Notes: generated by a model not told the origin, from the letters alone. Positions 24,992-34,115 are shown, numbered from the stretch's first letter. The stretch: DNA of 34,325 bases from Acidobacteria bacterium 13_2_20CM_57_17 (GCA_001914785.1 MNDE01000133.1:1-34325), one strand, 5' to 3'. Translations and numbers: made by a program.

Positions 24992-25568
24992 TTTTTCGTC
25001 TCCTACGACGTTCGGGGGCTGAGAATCGATCCCACTCCAGAGAATACACCGAAGCCGGAACCAAGTCGCGCGGGCCGCTGGCCTTTGCTCTTCTCATTGG
25101 TTTCCTTTTCGTTTCGCAGCCCAGTGCGGGCCAAATTGTATCGCACCTATCTTCTCGCGCCAGCGATCCGGTAAAAAATCGCCAGTGTTTATGGGGGTTT
25201 CTGCGTATCTTGAGGGGTCAATCAGAGGGGATGATTTAAGGAATGAAGTTTGCACGATAAGCGGTGCCGATTCAGCGTGTTAAGGTACTCTACCGTGCAA
25301 GCCACAGACCGACGCTCTACCAGCTGAGCTACTCCCACCATCCGTAGAACTTCTTTAGTTTACGCTAATTCCCGCGCGCCTAAAAGTAGGCGGATAAGTT
25401 GACCCGGCGTCCACTCCGGAGGCAATGCCAAACAATTCCAAAAGCGCTCTGTTCGCGAAACATCGCGCTTCCGCGAGACTTATCTTTCAGGTTGCAGCCA
25501 GGAAACGACGGCGCCACGAACTTCCTGCGTATTGCTAGACTAATTTAACAGGACACGCGTCTCCGCGC
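24992..25568. other. Gene-free region: right part of the relic and kinase leader
   Basis: The left part, to 25300, has no gene-like frame. It holds scattered strings that recall the integrase end (GGGGTCAATCAGAGG at about 25214, compare GGGTCAATCA at about 24327). After the tRNA copy there is a perfect hairpin CGCCTA-AAAG-TAGGCG (25377-25392), then the leader of the kinase gene. Confidence 0.4.
25301..25340 (-). repeat. Exact 40-nt duplicate of the 5' half of tRNA-His
   Basis: It is identical to 24230-24269: from the anticodon loop to the 5' end plus two flanking bases. The 3' half is missing. The copies are 1071 bp apart in direct orientation, and the duplication also keeps the -10-like string 16 bp upstream. 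It marks the far end of the integrated relic. Confidence 0.9.
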
Positions 25569-27239
25569 ATGAGCCCACATCAAACTGACCAGCAGCATTT
25601 CGAGCGGCAGATTGTTTATGCGCGCCCGATTTTTGTTTTACTGGCGCTGCTCGCGGTTCTCGAACAGCCGCCGACGCGCGGAGGGCGCCGCTCAGCCTCA
25701 TTCTTGGTCGCCTATCTGATTGTCGCGCTCCTGGTCACACAACTAGAGCGCCTATTGCGCAAACGTTCCTGGCATTTGCCCTTGGCCTGCGATCTTCTGG
25801 CTCTGGGCTTCTTCATGTACATCAGCCCATCCACTGTACCGGTTTGGTTTCCGTACATGTTTCTGTGTTACGCCGCAGGCATTCGCTGGGGCGTGGAATT
25901 GACGCTCCCGCTTGCCGGGGCGCTCTCCCTTATTCTGGTTTTGCTCACGGCTGTGAAAGGCGACATCCATTGGATGCGGGTCGTCTCCTGGCTTGGCATC
26001 ACCACGGGCACGTTTGCGGTCGGGGCAGGCCTCGCTTTTCTGGGCGATCGCAACCGCCGATTCTCTTCACAAATTGAGTTTTTCTCGAGCATCAGCGCAA
26101 CGATGCAAGTGGATCAGGGATTGGCAGAATCGCTGCGCATGTTCCTGGAAGAACTGGCGACCACTTTTAACGCGGAAGAGGCTCTCTTGCTTTACCGCGA
26201 TACAGATCTTGAGCGCATTTTTCTCTGGCGCCTGAAGTCGGGAGAAAGCGAGCGTCTCGTTCCAGAAAGTATGCCCCTGTCGCGCACGGACGGGTTCCTC
26301 CTGGACGACATGGACGCCACCATTTGCTGGAACTCATTAGCAGGGCCTGGTTCCGGGTTTGGCTGGGACCGGCGCGACGGAAGGGCTATCAAGAACTTGC
26401 CTCGGCTGCCCGGTCCGGCGCAGCAGGAGTTGAAAGTGAACTCCTTTGTGACCGTAGCTTTCGACCAGAATGGCCAGCCAACGGGGAGAATCTTTCTTCT
26501 AAATGGCCGCAAGCCATTCCAAAAGCAGGACTTAGCCTGGCTCGAGAGCATCGCAGCACACGTCTCCCCTGCCTTGGAGAACATCTTTCTTTTGAGGCAC
26601 TTACGGGCCCGGGCTATCGAAGCCGAGCGCAGCCGCATCGCCCGCGACCTCCACGATGGTATTCTCCAGACCCTCCTAAGCATCGAAATACAGCTCGATG
26701 TCCTACGGCGCCGCCTGCCAGCCGCCCCTGACCAGGCCGTAAGTGGCCTTGCCAGCCTCCAGCAAACCGTTCGGAACGAGGGTGCGGAGCTGCGCCAGAC
26801 GGTCACGGATCTCCGCCCCCTGCGCGTGCAGAGCGCGGATCTGGTTGACCTGATGCGTGGCTTCGCCGAGCGCTATCGCAACGAATCCACGGTCGCCCTT
26901 GATTTGCTGATCGATTCCGCCGAATTACGCGCTCCGGACCGCGTTTGCCGCGAGATTTTCCAGATTTACCGAGAAGCACTTAACAACATAAAAAAGCATG
27001 CCAAGGCTTCCCATGTCGTGGTAAAACTGTCGCAGGATGACAGCCGTCTAGTACTCGTAGTAGATGACAATGGCGAGGGGTTTAGCTTCGCCGGCCGGTT
27101 TACCGGAGACGAATTAGATCGGCTGCGCTTGGGTCCCATTTCCATTAAGGAGCGTGCGCGTACCGTGGGTGGGGTTTTGACTGTAGAGTCAAACCCGGGG
27201 CATGGAGCGCGTTTAACGATAGAAGTTCCGCTCGGTTGA
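25569..27239 (+). CDS. Membrane-bound NarL-type histidine kinase (HisKA_3)
   Basis: The 556-residue kinase has about six membrane segments in residues 12-160, with no large periplasmic loop. This is followed by a GAF-like sensor (about 175-335), then the HisKA_3 phosphoacceptor block (ERSRIARDLHDGILQTLLS; His about 362) and an HATPase domain with YREALNNIKKHAKA (N box), DDNGEGF (G1 box) and a final GHGARLTI. HisKA_3 kinases pair with NarL/FixJ response regulators, which is what follows 77 bp later. The signal is unknown; membrane immersion and GAF suggest it senses a membrane or small-molecule cue. Confidence 0.92.
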   Translation: MSPHQTDQQHFERQIVYARPIFVLLALLAVLEQPPTRGGRRSASFLVAYLIVALLVTQLERLLRKRSWHLPLACDLLALGFFMYISPSTVPVWFPYMFLCYAAGIRWGVELTLPLAGALSLILVLLTAVKGDIHWMRVVSWLGITTGTFAVGAGLAFLGDRNRRFSSQIEFFSSISATMQVDQGLAESLRMFLEELATTFNAEEALLLYRDTDLERIFLWRLKSGESERLVPESMPLSRTDGFLLDDMDATICWNSLAGPGSGFGWDRRDGRAIKNLPRLPGPAQQELKVNSFVTVAFDQNGQPTGRIFLLNGRKPFQKQDLAWLESIAAHVSPALENIFLLRHLRARAIEAERSRIARDLHDGILQTLLSIEIQLDVLRRRLPAAPDQAVSGLASLQQTVRNEGAELRQTVTDLRPLRVQSADLVDLMRGFAERYRNESTVALDLLIDSAELRAPDRVCREIFQIYREALNNIKKHAKASHVVVKLSQDDSRLVLVVDDNGEGFSFAGRFTGDELDRLRLGPISIKERARTVGGVLTVESNPGHGARLTIEVPLG

Positions 27240-27245
27240 CGGGTT

Positions 27246-27271
27246 TCAGGGTTTGTACTTGCAAACCCTGA
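27246..27271 (+). repeat. Hairpin 1 of a tandem pair between kinase and regulator
   Basis: TCAGGGTTTG and CAAACCCTGA form a perfect 10-bp stem around a 6-nt loop (TACTTG). It begins 7 bp after the kinase stop. Confidence 0.9.
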
Positions 27272-27284
27272 CATAAATTAAGTT

Positions 27285-27309
27285 TCAGGGTTTGCTTTAC
27301 AAACCCTGA
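27285..27309 (+). repeat. Hairpin 2 of the tandem pair
   Basis: The same 10-bp stem with a 5-nt loop (CTTTA), 39 bp downstream of the first. Surrounding bases (AGTT before, CAT after) are also shared. It ends 7 bp before the regulator ATG, so it occupies the place of a ribosome-binding site; no Shine-Dalgarno sequence is visible between it and the ATG. Confidence 0.9.
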
Positions 27310-27316
27310 CATACAT

Positions 27317-27985
27317 ATGGCCAAAACAGCAAAACAACAGATACGGGTACTACTAGCCGATGACCATGCGATCTTTCGCGACGGCCTAAGAAAACTTCTC
27401 GATTCCGACGAAGACATCACCATTGTGGGCGAAGCGCAGAATGGAGCGGAGTGCATCAAGCTCCTCGCCAAGCTCAAACCGGATATCCTTCTCCTCGACC
27501 TGCGCATGCCGGACAAAGATGGCCTAGCCGTCCTCGAAGAAGTCAATTTCGATACGTTGCCCACACGGGTCGTCGTTTTAACCGCCGCGGAAGACGATCG
27601 CGACGTGGTTCGTGCCATGCGTCTTGGCGCCCGCGGCGTCGTGCTAAAACAGTCCGCAACGGATCTCTTGGTGAAGAGCATTCATCGCGTGCATGCCGGC
27701 GAAATTTGGCTTGACAATCGTATGACCGCCGAAGTGATGAAGGCGTTTTCGAAGTCCAGCGAGGCAGGCCCACGCCGCGAAAAGCCTTTGCTCAGCGACC
27801 GAGAGAAAGAGATCGTTCAGCTTGTTGCACAGGGCTTCCGGAACAAGGAAATCGGCGAAAAACTTTTCATCTCCGAACAAACGGTAAAAAACCATCTGCA
27901 CAATATTTTTGACAAGCTCGGCGTCTCCGACCGCCTCGAACTGGCGTTGTACGCGATTCATCACAGGCTTATAGACCAGTCGTAG
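27317..27985 (+). CDS. NarL/FixJ-type response regulator
   Basis: The 222-residue protein has a receiver domain (Asp15/Asp16, phosphoacceptor Asp61 in LLLDLRMPD, Thr89, Lys111) and a LuxR-type HTH (LSDREKEIVQLVAQGFRNKEIGEKL, EQTVKNHLHNIFDKLGV). It is the output partner of the upstream kinase. It starts directly after a double hairpin with no evident Shine-Dalgarno, which could attenuate or tune the regulator-to-kinase ratio. Targets are unknown; the surface-protein operon beginning 280 bp downstream is the nearest candidate. Confidence 0.93.
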   Translation: MAKTAKQQIRVLLADDHAIFRDGLRKLLDSDEDITIVGEAQNGAECIKLLAKLKPDILLLDLRMPDKDGLAVLEEVNFDTLPTRVVVLTAAEDDRDVVRAMRLGARGVVLKQSATDLLVKSIHRVHAGEIWLDNRMTAEVMKAFSKSSEAGPRREKPLLSDREKEIVQLVAQGFRNKEIGEKLFISEQTVKNHLHNIFDKLGVSDRLELALYAIHHRLIDQS

Positions 27986-28264
27986 CGCGGCGTCGGCTCT
28001 GTTGGGCCCATTCATTACCCTGATCGACCAATCGTAACTGCATTCCGAAGCCATTCGACACGAGCGTGGGCTAACATGACATGGAGCCTTTTGTGTGAAC
28101 GTACATCCCTCCTCGTCGCTCGTAGGTTTTATTGCGGGTTAAGGTCTTTACCGTAGCACTTTCTGCGGTATTCACCTGCTTCTGCTTAAGTCCTATCTAT
28201 CATAGTTACTTTCCTCCGCGTCCCCGGCTCCAGGATTTTTGACAGAATTCAGTTGTATAGAATC

Positions 28265-28894
28265 ATGAGGTACTTCACGATTTTGACTACGACGGTTGCC
28301 TTGGCCCGAGTGCTCACCTCCTTCTTAGTGTTGCTGCTGTCACTGGCTTCACCAGGTCACCCTCAGGATGGCGCCTACAGCGCGCCGGCGGATCTGGACA
28401 CGCTGGTTCAGAATGCTCAAACCGTTGTCCGTGGCCAGGTGACGTCGGCTAGACTTGAGCCTCATCCTCAATTTTCAAATCTTCAGACTGTTGTTGTTAC
28501 GCTTACGGTCGGCAAAGTCTTGAAGGGCGAAGCAACCTCTACACTCACTTTTCGCCAGTATCTTTGGGATGACCGTGACCTGCCGGTCTTTGCCGGATAC
28601 AAGGGTGCCGGCGAACTTCTGCTCTTTCTGAATCCGATCTCGCCTTATGGTCTGACAAGTCCCGTGGGCCTCGAACAAGGACGCTTTCGTATCCTTCGCG
28701 ATGCCAAAGGGAACCGATACGCTCTTAACGGCCGCGGCAACGTAGGTTTGTTCAGCCAGGTCGCAAGCAAGGCCAGTGCAAGGGGTCTGACTCTTTCCAA
28801 GTCGGTAACAGAAATGATGAAACAGCCCTCGGGTCAGGTTCCTCTCGATGCGTTTGAAGAAGCTGTTCACGCGCTGATCGGAGCACGCAAGTGA
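28265..28894 (+). CDS. Small secreted protein, first gene of surface operon
   Basis: From ATG 28265 the product is 209 residues with a signal peptide (MRYFTILTTTVALARVL, then TSFLVLLLSLASPGHPQ). TTG 28253 is an alternative start. The mature part begins with DLDTLVQNAQTVVRGQVTSARLE and continues with beta-rich blocks (VTLTVGKVLKG, LTFRQYLWDD, GELLLFLNP). This suggests a domain of fibronectin or beta-sandwich type, but no named family is recognised. The final GTGA overlaps the next gene, so translation is coupled. Confidence 0.65.
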   Translation: MRYFTILTTTVALARVLTSFLVLLLSLASPGHPQDGAYSAPADLDTLVQNAQTVVRGQVTSARLEPHPQFSNLQTVVVTLTVGKVLKGEATSTLTFRQYLWDDRDLPVFAGYKGAGELLLFLNPISPYGLTSPVGLEQGRFRILRDAKGNRYALNGRGNVGLFSQVASKASARGLTLSKSVTEMMKQPSGQVPLDAFEEAVHALIGARK

Positions 28895-30285
28895 AAAGAC
28901 GCGCGGCAGCGCTCCTTCTCTCATGCATCCTCCTCGGCGGATTTGCTGATGCTGGCGGCCCGCTCCGGGTTACCGGCGCCACCGCGACAAATCCGGGACA
29001 ACCGTTCGTTTGGGATATGTCCAAGCCGATTCGCTACACCGTGGACGGTGGACCCCTTAGCGTGAGTCCCGGTGGCCAAGTAGTCGTCACCAATTCTCAG
29101 GGCGTGTCCCGCGTCCAGAATTTGTTCCAGAACTGGCAGTCTGTCTCCACGACATCAATTACTTATTCCTATGCGGGACAAATCTCCGGTGTTGGAATTC
29201 CATCAAACGGCGATGTGAAGACAATTCAGGATTTCAATGCAGTCCAGGGCTTGTGCAACAGTGGCACCCAAAATCCAGTCATCTTCGACGCCGATGGCTC
29301 TCTCCTCCGTGCCCTGGGTCTCAGTCCGCTGGTCATCGGCTTCTCGGGAACCTGTAAATTGGACCCTCTGGCTGGTCACATCGTCTCAGCTTTAGTTTTT
29401 CTCAACGGGGAGTTCCAGGATGGCGTCAACGATCCTAACTCTTCGAATTATGAGCTGACAGCCGATCAGTTCGATGAGGCGATCACCCACGAGATGGGTC
29501 ATTTCTCAGGACTCGGCCATTCGCAGATTAATCTGGATCTGTTTCAGAGCGGATTTCTGGGGAACTGTCCCGTCGACGAGCTGGCAGGGCTGCCGCTGAT
29601 GTTTCCAGTCGAGTTCTGCCAATCGCGAAAATCGGCTGGTCTTCCAATTCTTGCGCCCGACGATGTTGCATGGATCTCGAAACTGTATCCGAACGCCACC
29701 TATTCGTCCAACTTCGGAACCATCAGCGGTTTTGTTTTCTTCTCGGATGGCATTACCCATGTTCAAGGTTTAAATGTTATCGCTCGGCGCGTCGATGATC
29801 CGTCGACTACACAGGATGAATCCAAGCGCATCGCGGTATCCGTTGTGTCCGGTTTTGAATTTACCGGGAATCCAGGCCAGTCAATCACCGGCACTAATAC
29901 CGGGGGCAGTTCGTTGGGGAGCCGTGATCCCGCTTTGATTGGTTATTACGAGATTCCCGTTCCACCTGGGACGTACACTGTTCAAACCGAGAATCTTGAC
30001 GCTTCTTTCGTCGGCGGTTCAAGTGTTGGCCCGCTTGATCCTCCTGCCACTACGTATGGCGCGTACGAATACTGGCACCAATTTGAATCGGCTTTCGACA
30101 ATACCACCCAAAAGGATCCACTGACGGTCCAGGCTGGACAGAAGCTCAGCAACATCAACTTCATCCTTAACCAGACGCCCCCGCGCTTTGATCAATTTGA
30201 AGATGGGAAAGTGTTGCTCATAATTCCTCAAGCTCCTTTTGTCTTTCGAACTTCGCGCGAGCCTTGGCTTGTGAGGTTGTCTTGA
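28891..30285 (+). CDS. Secreted M10-like zinc metalloprotease
   Basis: The 464-residue product starts at GTG 28891, overlapping the previous stop by 4 bp, and has a signal peptide (MKRRAAALLLSCILLGGF, cleavage near ADAGG). The zinc site is HEMGHFSGLGH (residues about 200-210), the HExxHxxGxxH signature of matrixins, with a possible Met-turn in PLMFP (about 230-234). After it, from about residue 275, are beta-rich repeats with SGFVFFSDG, consistent with carboxypeptidase-like regulatory domains. It probably cuts proteins outside the cell or in the periplasm. No propeptide Cys switch is visible. Confidence 0.82.
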   Translation: MKRRAAALLLSCILLGGFADAGGPLRVTGATATNPGQPFVWDMSKPIRYTVDGGPLSVSPGGQVVVTNSQGVSRVQNLFQNWQSVSTTSITYSYAGQISGVGIPSNGDVKTIQDFNAVQGLCNSGTQNPVIFDADGSLLRALGLSPLVIGFSGTCKLDPLAGHIVSALVFLNGEFQDGVNDPNSSNYELTADQFDEAITHEMGHFSGLGHSQINLDLFQSGFLGNCPVDELAGLPLMFPVEFCQSRKSAGLPILAPDDVAWISKLYPNATYSSNFGTISGFVFFSDGITHVQGLNVIARRVDDPSTTQDESKRIAVSVVSGFEFTGNPGQSITGTNTGGSSLGSRDPALIGYYEIPVPPGTYTVQTENLDASFVGGSSVGPLDPPATTYGAYEYWHQFESAFDNTTQKDPLTVQAGQKLSNINFILNQTPPRFDQFEDGKVLLIIPQAPFVFRTSREPWLVRLS

Positions 30286-32726
30286 AGGGGCGACCACAAT
30301 CGCCGATCAGCTCTGCTGCGCTTAGTCTTCTTGTTTTTGTCGCCGGATGCGGTGGCGGCTCCAGTTCAATCGAACCGCCACCCCCGCTTCCGCCCGCTGA
30401 AGTTATAACAATTACGACCAATTCAAATCTGCAGTGCGTCCAGAACGTTCCGTTTACGCTGACGCTCCAGGCTCAGGGCAACTCCAGTCCTCTGACTTGG
30501 ATCATTACTTCCGGACAATTGCCGACGGGACTTTCCCTTGATTCTTCAACCGGCATCGTTTCGGGAACACCTACAGCAGGCCCGGGTCCGGTTACGATTC
30601 AAGCTGCCGATGCGAAGGCCAGCACTTCCAAACAGTTCAACTTTCTAGTCTGGGCGAAGCTCACCATCAATCCGGTCAGTCCTCCACCAGCGCACCTCAA
30701 TGCATCCTATTTACTGTCAATCACTGGCCAGGGTTCTTCTGCCATCGCAAGCTGGATTGTGTCTGCGGGCCAACTGCCCCCGGGTTTGTCACTGAATGTA
30801 AGCAAGCTCAACCTCAACAATGCTCTAGTTTCCGGAATTCCCACGCAAGCTGGTAGCTTCACTTTTACTGTGCAAGCTCAGGATTACACAATTCCGCAGA
30901 CCGCTACGATGGACATCACCATCGCTGTCGATACGCTTCTAGCCATTACTAAGGCCGCTTTGAAGAATGGCGGCCAGAATCAGGTCTATTCAGATTCCTT
31001 TACCGCCGTCAACGGTACCGCACCGCTTCGCTGGTCCATTTCCGGCGATTTCCCTGCGGGGCTTTCTCTTGATCCTACGTCCGGCCAGGTCACAGGTACG
31101 CCCAGCAATTTTGGCGGATTTGCTTACACCGTATCTGTAAATGATTCCAATTCCGCTATGCAAAGCGATTCCGGCAAAGGTATTCTCAATATTGCCGAGC
31201 AAATGCAAATTGTCGGGAGCCTCGCACCGGCCTACATCGGCCAACCTTACAATTCGGGTTTTTTCACTATCGGAGGTTCCTACCCATACAGTTGGATCCT
31301 TATTTCAGGTTCCCTGCCGTCGGGCTTAGCCCTTGCACCGGCTGGCAATATTGTCGGCACGCCAACCCAACTCGGCTCCTCGACTTTCGTCTTACAAGTA
31401 ACCGATTCGGGCACTCCCCCGTACATCCTTACTCGGCAAGTGACGCTAACCGTAGTTCCAACTCTCCTGAGCGTTTTCGGGAACCCCCTTTCGCCGGCTC
31501 CCGTCAATGTGCTTTATCATTCGCAGATTCCTGCGTCTGGTGGAACACCTCCCTACTCATGGAGCATCTCCTCAGGTCAATTGCCTCCAGGTCTGAACCT
31601 AGATCCGGCGACAGGATACATTGATGGCACTCCCACGCAGGTAGGCACCTTCAACTTCGTGGCCATGGGAACCGATTCCGGCAACCCGATGCAAACAGCC
31701 ACAGCTAATGCTTTTATTCAAATCCGTAAGGGTCTTGGGCGCAACGATTCCATCGCTACGGCTACGCCTCTAGGTAACAGCGCCAGTGTCCAAATCCCCA
31801 TCCCGCTTTCCATCAGTCCCTATCTCGATCCAATCAACGCGCTGACTCCCAACCCCGATACGGATTATTACAGACTTGTCGCGAATGGCGGAAGCTTGGT
31901 TCATGCTGAAACGTTTGCACAGCGTTCCTGGGGTGCGAACACGCTCGACAGCGTTCTAGAGGTTCTGGACGGGAGTGGCCAGCGCATGCAGACTTGCGGT
32001 CAGCCGACGTATGTCTCGCCGTGCCTTAACGACGACTTGGACGCCACTACTCTCGATTCGGCGCTCGATTTCCAAGTTCCCGGGCCCCAGACTACGCAGA
32101 CGACGTTCTATCTACATGTCTTTGACTGGCGCGGCGATGCCCGTCCGGACATGCAGTATTATCTGAATATCAGCGGGGTTATCGAGCCTCTCACGATTTC
32201 GACTACCTTGGGTCCCGGCGCGACACGAGGAGTCTCCTATCAGCAGCAGTTCATGTCAAAGGGTGGTTCGGGCAGCGTCACTTGGTCCGTTGACGGCGGG
32301 TCTTTGCCACCGGGCTGGACCCTGAACTCTTCGGGTCTGCTCGACGGTGTTGCTACGACAGATGGTTTCTATGCGTTCTCAGTCAAGGCCACTGACTCTG
32401 GAAATCCACCCCAGACTGCGCGCGCTCAATATTCGCTTCAAATAGCTGAACCACTCGTGATCACCAGTCCCTCGACTTGGCCCAACGCTTGCGCAAATCA
32501 GCCTTACTCCTTCACCATTACAACGGCGGGCGGGGTTCCTCCGATTCACTTTGGATTTAGTTCGCCGGCGTGGATTTCCATAAACTTGGACACAAGCACA
32601 GGGATATTTAGTGGAACAACAAATGTGACGGGGACTTTCACCGGAACAGTGGGCGCCGGTGATTCGGCTGTCCCTCAATCTGGCCAGGCACAAACTGTGA
32701 CTCTCACAGTTGTTACCTGTCCCTGA
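30282..32726 (+). CDS. Large lipoprotein with seven He_PIG (Ig-like) modules and a PPC-like domain
   Basis: The start TTG 30282 overlaps the preceding TGA by 4 bp (TTGA), mirroring the previous gene junction. The 814-residue product has a lipoprotein signal (LLVFVAGC, lipobox Cys followed by GGG and a Pro-rich linker). Seven modules carry the He_PIG core LPxGLxLdxxtGxvsGTPT (for example LPTGLSLDSSTGIVSGTPT, LPPGLNLDPATGYIDGTPT). A segment around residues 487-635 (NDSIATATPLG ... DTDYYRLVANGG) resembles a bacterial PPC domain, which is common with secreted proteases. Role: surface-attached or outer-membrane adhesin or partner of the protease. Confidence 0.85.
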   Translation: MKGRPQSPISSAALSLLVFVAGCGGGSSSIEPPPPLPPAEVITITTNSNLQCVQNVPFTLTLQAQGNSSPLTWIITSGQLPTGLSLDSSTGIVSGTPTAGPGPVTIQAADAKASTSKQFNFLVWAKLTINPVSPPPAHLNASYLLSITGQGSSAIASWIVSAGQLPPGLSLNVSKLNLNNALVSGIPTQAGSFTFTVQAQDYTIPQTATMDITIAVDTLLAITKAALKNGGQNQVYSDSFTAVNGTAPLRWSISGDFPAGLSLDPTSGQVTGTPSNFGGFAYTVSVNDSNSAMQSDSGKGILNIAEQMQIVGSLAPAYIGQPYNSGFFTIGGSYPYSWILISGSLPSGLALAPAGNIVGTPTQLGSSTFVLQVTDSGTPPYILTRQVTLTVVPTLLSVFGNPLSPAPVNVLYHSQIPASGGTPPYSWSISSGQLPPGLNLDPATGYIDGTPTQVGTFNFVAMGTDSGNPMQTATANAFIQIRKGLGRNDSIATATPLGNSASVQIPIPLSISPYLDPINALTPNPDTDYYRLVANGGSLVHAETFAQRSWGANTLDSVLEVLDGSGQRMQTCGQPTYVSPCLNDDLDATTLDSALDFQVPGPQTTQTTFYLHVFDWRGDARPDMQYYLNISGVIEPLTISTTLGPGATRGVSYQQQFMSKGGSGSVTWSVDGGSLPPGWTLNSSGLLDGVATTDGFYAFSVKATDSGNPPQTARAQYSLQIAEPLVITSPSTWPNACANQPYSFTITTAGGVPPIHFGFSSPAWISINLDTSTGIFSGTTNVTGTFTGTVGAGDSAVPQSGQAQTVTLTVVTCP

Positions 32727-32827
32727 CGAAACCCCGACCTTCTGTAGGAGCTGAATACTTGGGACCGCACCCGCTTTGATGGAGTTGCTCAACGCGCGGG
32801 ACTGGATGGCGGTTCGCCACCGCCGCT

Positions 32828-33118
32828 TCATTCGATCATCTCGGTCCTGGTCACATCGCGCGGCTGATCGAGGAGCGCATCCATGCGTTCGAGGAATCGC
32901 ACGGTATGCGGCAATTCCGCGTGCTTCTGGAATGCGTCTGCGTCCGCCCACTGGGAATGAATGAAAAAGAGCCGCGGGTCCCGCATCGATCGGAAGGCGT
33001 GAAAACTCAGGCAACCGGCCTCCTCCCGCGAAGGCCCCATCACTTCGCGCAAAGCCTCCTCCACGGCACCCTCTTCCCCTTGCCGTGCATGCAGACGTAC
33101 AAATACGTATTGCTCCAT
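32828..33118 (-). CDS. Antibiotic biosynthesis monooxygenase (ABM) domain protein
   Basis: From ATG 33118 the protein has 96 residues, MEQYVFVRLHARQGEEGAVEEALREV, then EAGCLSFHAFRSMRDPRLFFIHSQWADADAFQKHAELPHT. These are the ABM dimeric alpha/beta-barrel blocks. An upstream extension to 33277 has no domain and was left out. Such small enzymes act on quinones or other aromatic compounds, or are involved in detoxification of reactive species. It sits beside a 6-bp hairpin (32808-32824) at its 3' end and is isolated. Confidence 0.85.
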   Translation of the reverse strand: MEQYVFVRLHARQGEEGAVEEALREVMGPSREEAGCLSFHAFRSMRDPRLFFIHSQWADADAFQKHAELPHTVRFLERMDALLDQPRDVTRTEMIE

Positions 33119-33427
33119 ACTGCCTCCATCTCCCGCGCGACACCGGTTGTGCCTCGACTTCTTCGCTTCGCTCGCGTCGAAGGGAGACGGCCATTTGCAC
33201 TTCGACCATTCTAGCGAGTTTGGGCGTAATGTCCTGTCGTTTGTTACGATTAGCGAGACTCTTGAGAAGGAGCGCAAAACCGAAATTTCACGTAATCAAC
33301 AGTTCTAGTTTTCGGACTCGTTCTAGTACGTCGGTACTTCTCCGCTTTGAATCGATTTTGTACCTTGAGTCCTATTGTTAGCTGGCCCCTACCCGGATAC
33401 ACTCTACCTTCGATCAGGAGGACTTCC
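33119..33427. other. Divergent leader between ABM and PilZ genes
   Basis: Nothing gene-like is visible. It carries the two divergent leaders; AGTAC-GTCG-GTACT around 33327 is a weak 5-bp hairpin. Confidence 0.35.
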
Positions 33428-33760
33428 TTGACGGGTTCCGAACGCCGCACCACTCAGCGTTTTTCCATGCGGCTGCCCCTGACCGTTCGCTGGACATCGG
33501 GTGCCGCCGTTGGCGAGACCAGCACTGAGTCCCGGGACGTCAGCTCGCGCGGCGTCTACTTTTTCCTTTCCAAGGATGTCAAGGAAGGCTCGCCCGTCGA
33601 GATTCTTCTGACGCTTCCCAACGAAATTACCATGGCTGGACCGGTACGCGTCCGTTGCCTTGGCCGCGTGCAGCGCACCGAGCCGCGCGATGAAGGCGCC
33701 GTCGGCGTGGTTGCGGCCATCGAGCGCTACGAATTTCTTCGCGGCGACGAAGACAAATAA
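33428..33760 (+). CDS. PilZ-domain c-di-GMP-binding protein
   Basis: The 110-residue protein begins at TTG 33428, with AGGAGG 8 bp upstream; the in-frame ATG at 33347 precedes that ribosome-binding site and was rejected. PilZ signatures are present: RTTQR (7-11, RxxxR) and DVSSRG (37-42, D/NxSxxG), the c-di-GMP-binding residues. The rest is a beta-barrel (LLTLPNEITMAGPVRVRCLGRVQR). It is a stand-alone receptor and may control motility or surface functions. The window holds no GGDEF or EAL gene. Confidence 0.9.
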   Translation: MTGSERRTTQRFSMRLPLTVRWTSGAAVGETSTESRDVSSRGVYFFLSKDVKEGSPVEILLTLPNEITMAGPVRVRCLGRVQRTEPRDEGAVGVVAAIERYEFLRGDEDK

Positions 33761-33853
33761 AAGTTTTTGGGAAGGGGAGCACTCGCTTCCTTGCGGCGCT
33801 AAAGTTTCTCGACGAGTTCCTTGCTCGCTCACTGCGGAGGCGGGCGGGATAAA

Positions 33854-33899
33854 GCCGGGGTGCCTCGGCCCCTCAGCGGAGCTGCCCCGGCACTTTTTT
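33854..33899 (+). terminator. Rho-independent terminator after PilZ gene
   Basis: GCCGGGG (33854-33860) and CCCCGGC (33885-33891) pair perfectly around a GC-rich loop, then a run of six T (33894-33899). Confidence 0.75.
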
Positions 33900-34090
33900 C
33901 CTTCAGCAGCTAATCGAAAACCTCACCACCGCTCATCCCCTACGTTGTAGGGCCGAAGCGTCTTTCTTCTCCGCTTCCTGTAGCGGCGAGTTTACCTTGC
34001 CATCCTTCTTTCGTACCTCAGGGCTCATCAGGATCGTGGAGGGGAATATCACTGCGCTCCTCGTGGCAAGCACAGAGAGCCGCAGGGTGC

Positions 34091-34115
34091 CCCAGGTTCG
34101 TCTTTTGAACCTGGG
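34091..34115. repeat. 9-bp hairpin CCCAGGTTC / GAACCTGGG
   Basis: A perfect stem around a 7-nt loop (34100-34106). It lies in a GGGTGCC ... GGGGGTGGC context that resembles dispersed palindromic repeats of acidobacterial genomes (recall, no copy elsewhere in the window). Confidence 0.6.
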
